Source: Sphingomonadales bacterium UBA1936 (GTDB lineage: Bacteria > Pseudomonadota > Alphaproteobacteria > Sphingomonadales > Sphingomonadaceae). From it: a stretch of DNA of 17,967 nt. The stretch covers positions 1-17,967 of the forward strand of contig DDFE01000007.1 in assembly GCA_002336985.1 (NCBI GenBank). Direction: 5' to 3'. The translations under genes and the position numbers were made by a program. Under the pieces are notes generated by a model. It was not told the origin of the DNA, made no database searches, and was given only the letters and a program-made list of their open reading frames with translations. Shown here piece by piece: positions 15,013 through 17,967 of this stretch; positions within the stretch are counted from its first letter, which is position 1; every line of letters begins with the position of its first letter.

Positions 15013-15773
15013 AAGTCACCATGCTCGGCAGCGGAACGTCCTCGGGCGTGCCGCGCGTCGATGGCGACTGGGGAGACTGCGATCCGGCAAATCCGCGCAA
15101 CCGCCGGCGGCGCGTGTCGATCATGGTCGAGCATGAAGGCACGCGCATCCTGGTCGACACGTCGCCGGACCTGCGCGAACAGCTGCTGGCGGAGGGCGGC
15201 GGGCGGCCGACGGCGGTCATCTGGACGCACGAACATGCTGATCACTGCCACGGCATCGATGACCTGCGGCCATTCTATTACCACGGACAGGAACCGATCC
15301 CGGGATTTGCGCGGCCGCGGGCGCGCGACGAGCTCATGCTGCGCTTCGCCTTCGCCTTTTCGGGGCATCAGGGATATCCGCCCTATATGCGCTGCGATCC
15401 GCTGCCCGACGCGGTCAACATTGGCGGCATCGATGTCCGCGTCATCGACCTGCCGCATGGGCAAATCAGCAGCGCGGGCCTGCGCTTCGACGCAGGCGAG
15501 AAATCGATAGTTTATTTTACGGATTTTAATACCTTACCTGATAATGCTCAGGAAGTGATCGAAGATTGCGATATCTGGATCGTCGATTCCGTTCGCCGCC
15601 GGCCGCACCCGACGCATCCGCATCTGGCGCAGGCGCTTGAATGGATCGAACATCACCAGCCACGCCGCGCGGTGCTGACCCATATGGACCAGTCGATGGA
15701 CTATGCGACGCTCGTTGCAGAGCTGCCGGAACATATCGTGCCTGGCTATGACGGACTGGTGCTGACACCGTGA
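15009..15773 (+). CDS. PhnP-like metallo-beta-lactamase-fold hydrolase
   Basis: The 254-residue protein begins with GTG overlapping the tatD stop. It shows the metallo-beta-lactamase signature THEHADHCHG, giving metal ligands H74, H76, D78 and H79. Further ligand segments are DLPHG, VYFTDFN and the C-terminal LTHMDQ. The N-terminal GSGTSSGVPRVDGDWGDC followed by NPRNRRRRVSIMV is typical of the PhnP/YcbJ-like cluster, which includes cyclic phosphodiesterases. The substrate here is unknown; no phosphonate genes are nearby, so a PhnP role in C-P lyase metabolism is unlikely. It commonly follows tatD in alphaproteobacteria. An AT-rich patch lies inside the gene near 15505-15550. Confidence 0.9.
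   Translation: MKVTMLGSGTSSGVPRVDGDWGDCDPANPRNRRRRVSIMVEHEGTRILVDTSPDLREQLLAEGGGRPTAVIWTHEHADHCHGIDDLRPFYYHGQEPIPGFARPRARDELMLRFAFAFSGHQGYPPYMRCDPLPDAVNIGGIDVRVIDLPHGQISSAGLRFDAGEKSIVYFTDFNTLPDNAQEVIEDCDIWIVDSVRRRPHPTHPHLAQALEWIEHHQPRRAVLTHMDQSMDYATLVAELPEHIVPGYDGLVLTP
15516..15545 (+). promoter_or_regulatory. possible internal promoter within the hydrolase gene
   Basis: TTTACG (15516-15521) and GATAAT (15540-15545) are separated by 18 bases, giving four of six and five of six matches to the sigma-70-type boxes. They lie in a conspicuous AT-rich patch inside otherwise GC-rich coding sequence, about 225 bases before the retropepsin gene. It may supply the downstream genes independently of the long operon. 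This is motif inspection only. Confidence 0.28.
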
Positions 15774-16363
15774 ACGGCGACACCGTCACCGGCGTCGTCG
15801 CGAGCGTCATGATGCTCATGCTGGTCGGCAGCAGCCTTGCCGCACGGCGTCTGAATTTCGGCCAGACGTTGCGCATGGCCCTTGCGTGGCTCGCGATCTT
15901 CTCAGTCGTATTTGTTTTGTTCCTGTTCCGTGACGAAGGAAAGGCGATCTGGAACCGCGCCACCGCCGACATCGCTGGCTCGCGCGGAACCGTCAGCGGC
16001 ACGACATTACGCGTGCCGATGCGCGAAGACGGCCATTTCTGGGTCCGCAGCAAGGTGAACGGCCGCGAGACCGATTTCCTGGTCGACAGCGGCGCCACGA
16101 CAACGGCGCTGTCGCTGGAATTCGCACAAGCTGCTGGCGTCGAAATCGACACGATGTTTCCGATGACGATCAATACCGCCAACGGACAGGTCCAGGCACA
16201 AACTGCAAGGATTGCGTCGCTGAACGTCGGGCCGATCACCCAAAGCGACGCGCGTGCAGTCGTCAGCGCATCGTTCGGCGACACCAATGTGCTGGGAATG
16301 AGCTTCCTGTCGTCGCTGAAAAGCTGGAAAGTCGAGGGACGCACCCTCCTCCTCGAACCATGA
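15770..16363 (+). CDS. membrane-anchored retropepsin-like aspartic protease
   Basis: The 197-residue protein starts with GTG overlapping the previous stop (GTGA). Two hydrophobic segments (about 5-24 and 37-52) precede a soluble domain of about 140 residues. That domain is a single-lobe aspartic protease of the clan AA/TIGR02281 type: catalytic VDSGATTTALS (D at about 105), then a flap-like TINTANGQVQAQTARIASLN and the closing VLGMSFLSSLKSWKVEG. A single lobe implies an active homodimer, as in retroviral proteases. Alphaproteobacteria widely carry such genes; the natural substrate is not known. The soluble domain probably faces the periplasm, though topology was judged only from hydrophobicity. 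Confidence 0.88.
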   Translation: MNGDTVTGVVASVMMLMLVGSSLAARRLNFGQTLRMALAWLAIFSVVFVLFLFRDEGKAIWNRATADIAGSRGTVSGTTLRVPMREDGHFWVRSKVNGRETDFLVDSGATTTALSLEFAQAAGVEIDTMFPMTINTANGQVQAQTARIASLNVGPITQSDARAVVSASFGDTNVLGMSFLSSLKSWKVEGRTLLLEP

Positions 16364-16374
16364 ATTCATTTAAC

Positions 16375-16399
16375 ATAATGTATATTATCGGACTTATAG
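16375..16399 (+). promoter_or_regulatory. AT-rich segment with -10-like box just before mazG
   Basis: The 36-base gap before mazG is far richer in A and T than its surroundings. It contains ATAAT-GTAT-ATTAT (16375-16388), an inverted repeat whose right half includes TATTAT (16383-16388). If that is a -10 box, transcription would begin within a few bases of the ATG at 16400. There is no Shine-Dalgarno, and no good -35 was found. This would fit a leaderless or near-leaderless mazG transcript. Confidence 0.33.
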
Positions 16400-17146
16400 A
16401 TGGCTGAATCCGAAGCCCCCCTCGCGCGGATCATGGCTATCGTAGAACGGTTGCGCGATCCCGTGCACGGATGCGACTGGGATCGCGTCCAGACGTTCGC
16501 GACGATTGCGCCTTATACCGTCGAGGAAGCCTATGAAGTCGCCGACGCAATCGCGCGTGACGACATCATGGCGCTCAAGGACGAACTCGGCGACCTGTTG
16601 TTCCAGGTCGTGCTTCACAGCCGCATCGCCGCGCAGCAGGATTTGTTCGACCTCGGCGATGTTGCCACCGCAATCGCGGACAAGATGGAGCGCCGGCATC
16701 CGCATCTGTTCGGTGACGCCGATGCGCGGCCCGATTGGGAAGCGCTCAAAGCCGCCGAGCGCAAAGATGCGACCAGCGCCCTCGACGGCGTTGCGATCGC
16801 GTTGCCGGCGCTGATGCGCGCCGAGAAACTGCAGAAGCGTGCCGCGCGTACGGGGTTCGATTGGCCGGATGCGGATGGACCGCGGGCCAAGATCGACGAG
16901 GAACTGACGGAAGTTTCGGAAGCGGCCGACGCAGATGCGCGCGCCGAGGAAATCGGCGACCTACTGTTCGCCGTCGTCAATTACGCACGCCATCTCGGCG
17001 TCGATCCGGAAACCGCCTTGCGCGGCGCCAATGCCAAGTTCGAACGGCGATTCAGGGCTATCGAAACTGCACCGGGTTTCGCCGGACTTTCGCTCGATGC
17101 CAAGGAAGAGCTCTGGCAGGCAGCGAAAGCCGCTCAGCGCGACTGA
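16400..17146 (+). CDS. mazG: nucleoside triphosphate pyrophosphohydrolase
   Basis: The 248-residue cytoplasmic enzyme hydrolyses NTPs and dNTPs to the monophosphate and pyrophosphate, in nucleotide-pool cleansing. It has the two tandem MazG domains of the E. coli-type protein. The N-terminal domain shows LRDPVHGCDWDRVQT, VEEAYEV and LKDELGDLLFQVVLH (the EExxE...ExxD metal site). The linker HPHLFGD...WEALKAAERK is typical. The C-terminal catalytic repeat shows KIDEELTEVSEA and EEIGDLLFAVVNYARHLGVD. Length is slightly below the 263 residues of E. coli. The start ATG lacks a ribosome-binding site. Its 3' end overlaps the convergent hflX by 13 bases. Confidence 0.96.
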   Translation: MAESEAPLARIMAIVERLRDPVHGCDWDRVQTFATIAPYTVEEAYEVADAIARDDIMALKDELGDLLFQVVLHSRIAAQQDLFDLGDVATAIADKMERRHPHLFGDADARPDWEALKAAERKDATSALDGVAIALPALMRAEKLQKRAARTGFDWPDADGPRAKIDEELTEVSEAADADARAEEIGDLLFAVVNYARHLGVDPETALRGANAKFERRFRAIETAPGFAGLSLDAKEELWQAAKAAQRD

Positions 17147-17967
17147 AAGCGCGCCAGATCGTCGTCGGTCAGGCGAACGGCGATTTCAACACTGTTACCC
17201 TTGGTCTCTTCCGCCTCGACATTGCCATGGGCATGAAGCCAGGCGAGCGTCGCACCGTCGTTGATGTCCACCGACAGCGTGTGAAGACGCCGCGATGCTG
17301 TGAGGACGGCACTGGCACTGGCCGACACGGCATCGACGCCCTCGCCGCTCAACGCGGACACCAGCATGACATCGTCGCGCCGGGCCGCCTCGTTGGTCAT
17401 GATCTCGCGCGCCTCGCCGCTCAGCAAGTCGATCTTGTTCCACGCTTCGAGCATCGGGATGGCATCCGCCTCACCGATCACGCCTAAGTCGCGTAGCACG
17501 CCTTCGACATCTGCGGCCTGCGCTTCCGTGTCGGGATGCGCGATGTCGCGGACGTGGATGATGAGGTCGGCCGACGTCACTTCCTCCAGCGTCGCGCGGA
17601 ATGCCGCAACGAGTTGCGTCGGCAAGTCGGACACGAAACCAACCGTATCGCTCAGGATCGCCTTGCTTATACCCGGCAAGCTGACTTCGCGCATTGTCGG
17701 GTCGAGCGTCGCGAACAGCAGGTCTTCGGCCATCACCTTCGCGCCGGTCATCCGGTTGAACAGTGTCGATTTGCCGGCATTGGTATAGCCGACGAGCGCC
17801 ACGACCGGCCACGGCGCACGCCGCCGCCGCTCGCGATGAAGACCGCGCGTACGAACGACCTGGTCGAGTTCGCGGCGCAGTTTCGCCATGCGGTCGCGGA
17901 TCTGGCGCCTGTCCGCCTCGATCTGCGTTTCGCCAGGACCACCGAGGAAGCCGAAACCGCCGCGCTG
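17134..17967 (-). CDS. hflX: GTPase HflX (N-terminal part outside window)
   Basis: The frame is open to the window edge, so the start and N-terminal domain lie beyond 17967; 277 residues are visible. The first visible residues, RGGFGFLGGPGETQIE then RRQIRDR, are the glycine-rich HflX linker signature. The GTPase domain follows: G1 GYTNAGKST (about 60-67), G2 region LDPTMREV, G3 DTVGF, G4 NKID and G5 VSALSGEG. HflX is a ribosome-associated GTPase that splits stalled or heat-stressed ribosomes. The short C-terminal domain ends ARFQSR. In proteobacteria hflX often follows hfq, which could lie to the right of the window. It is convergent with mazG and overlaps it. Confidence 0.96.
   Translation of the reverse strand, partial: QRGGFGFLGGPGETQIEADRRQIRDRMAKLRRELDQVVRTRGLHRERRRRAPWPVVALVGYTNAGKSTLFNRMTGAKVMAEDLLFATLDPTMREVSLPGISKAILSDTVGFVSDLPTQLVAAFRATLEEVTSADLIIHVRDIAHPDTEAQAADVEGVLRDLGVIGEADAIPMLEAWNKIDLLSGEAREIMTNEAARRDDVMLVSALSGEGVDAVSASASAVLTASRRLHTLSVDINDGATLAWLHAHGNVEAEETKGNSVEIAVRLTDDDLARFQSR

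Overview
The window reads as a chromosomal segment of a high-GC alphaproteobacterium, most probably a sphingomonad (Sphingomonas or a relative). This is inferred from the protein sequences, the frequent GTG starts and the tightly overlapping tmk-holB-metG-tatD cluster; no ribosomal RNA marker is present. A tRNA-Ser(UGA) gene at 8620-8709 separates two parts of different character.

Left part (1-8619), accessory in character. It holds the end of an AraC-type regulator, a possible decayed remnant of a second solute-binding gene (820-927), and an orphan NMT1/SsuA-like periplasmic binding protein. Divergent from that protein is a compact set: an OprB-type porin, an OmpR-type response regulator, a sensor histidine kinase, and a membrane oxidoreductase. 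The oxidoreductase fuses a four-histidine PepSY membrane module to an NAD(P)H/flavin reductase and a plant-type [2Fe-2S] ferredoxin domain. A strong RNA hairpin (5350-5387) covers the oxidoreductase ribosome-binding site. A convergent YoaK/DUF1275 membrane protein follows. The interval up to the tRNA has no intact gene, only what look like broken coding remnants.

Right part (8710-17967), housekeeping. A nearly gapless co-directional run encodes an MltB-type lytic transglycosylase, a PBP5-type D,D-carboxypeptidase, thymidylate kinase (tmk, apparently starting at CTG), DNA polymerase III delta-prime (holB), methionyl-tRNA synthetase (metG), a TatD-type DNase, a PhnP-like metallo-beta-lactamase-fold hydrolase and a membrane-anchored retropepsin-like protease. 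mazG follows after a 36-base AT-rich gap. The GTPase gene hflX converges on mazG, overlaps its 3' end and runs off the window.

The best candidate for an undescribed system is the 960-7438 locus. The porin would admit a small solute, the orphan binding protein or the kinase periplasmic domain would sense it, and the fused reductase could carry electrons from NAD(P)H through flavin, [2Fe-2S] and probably heme to a periplasmic acceptor. There is no TonB receptor and no ABC permease or ATPase in view. Domain assignments rest on motifs read by eye; the joint function is inference.
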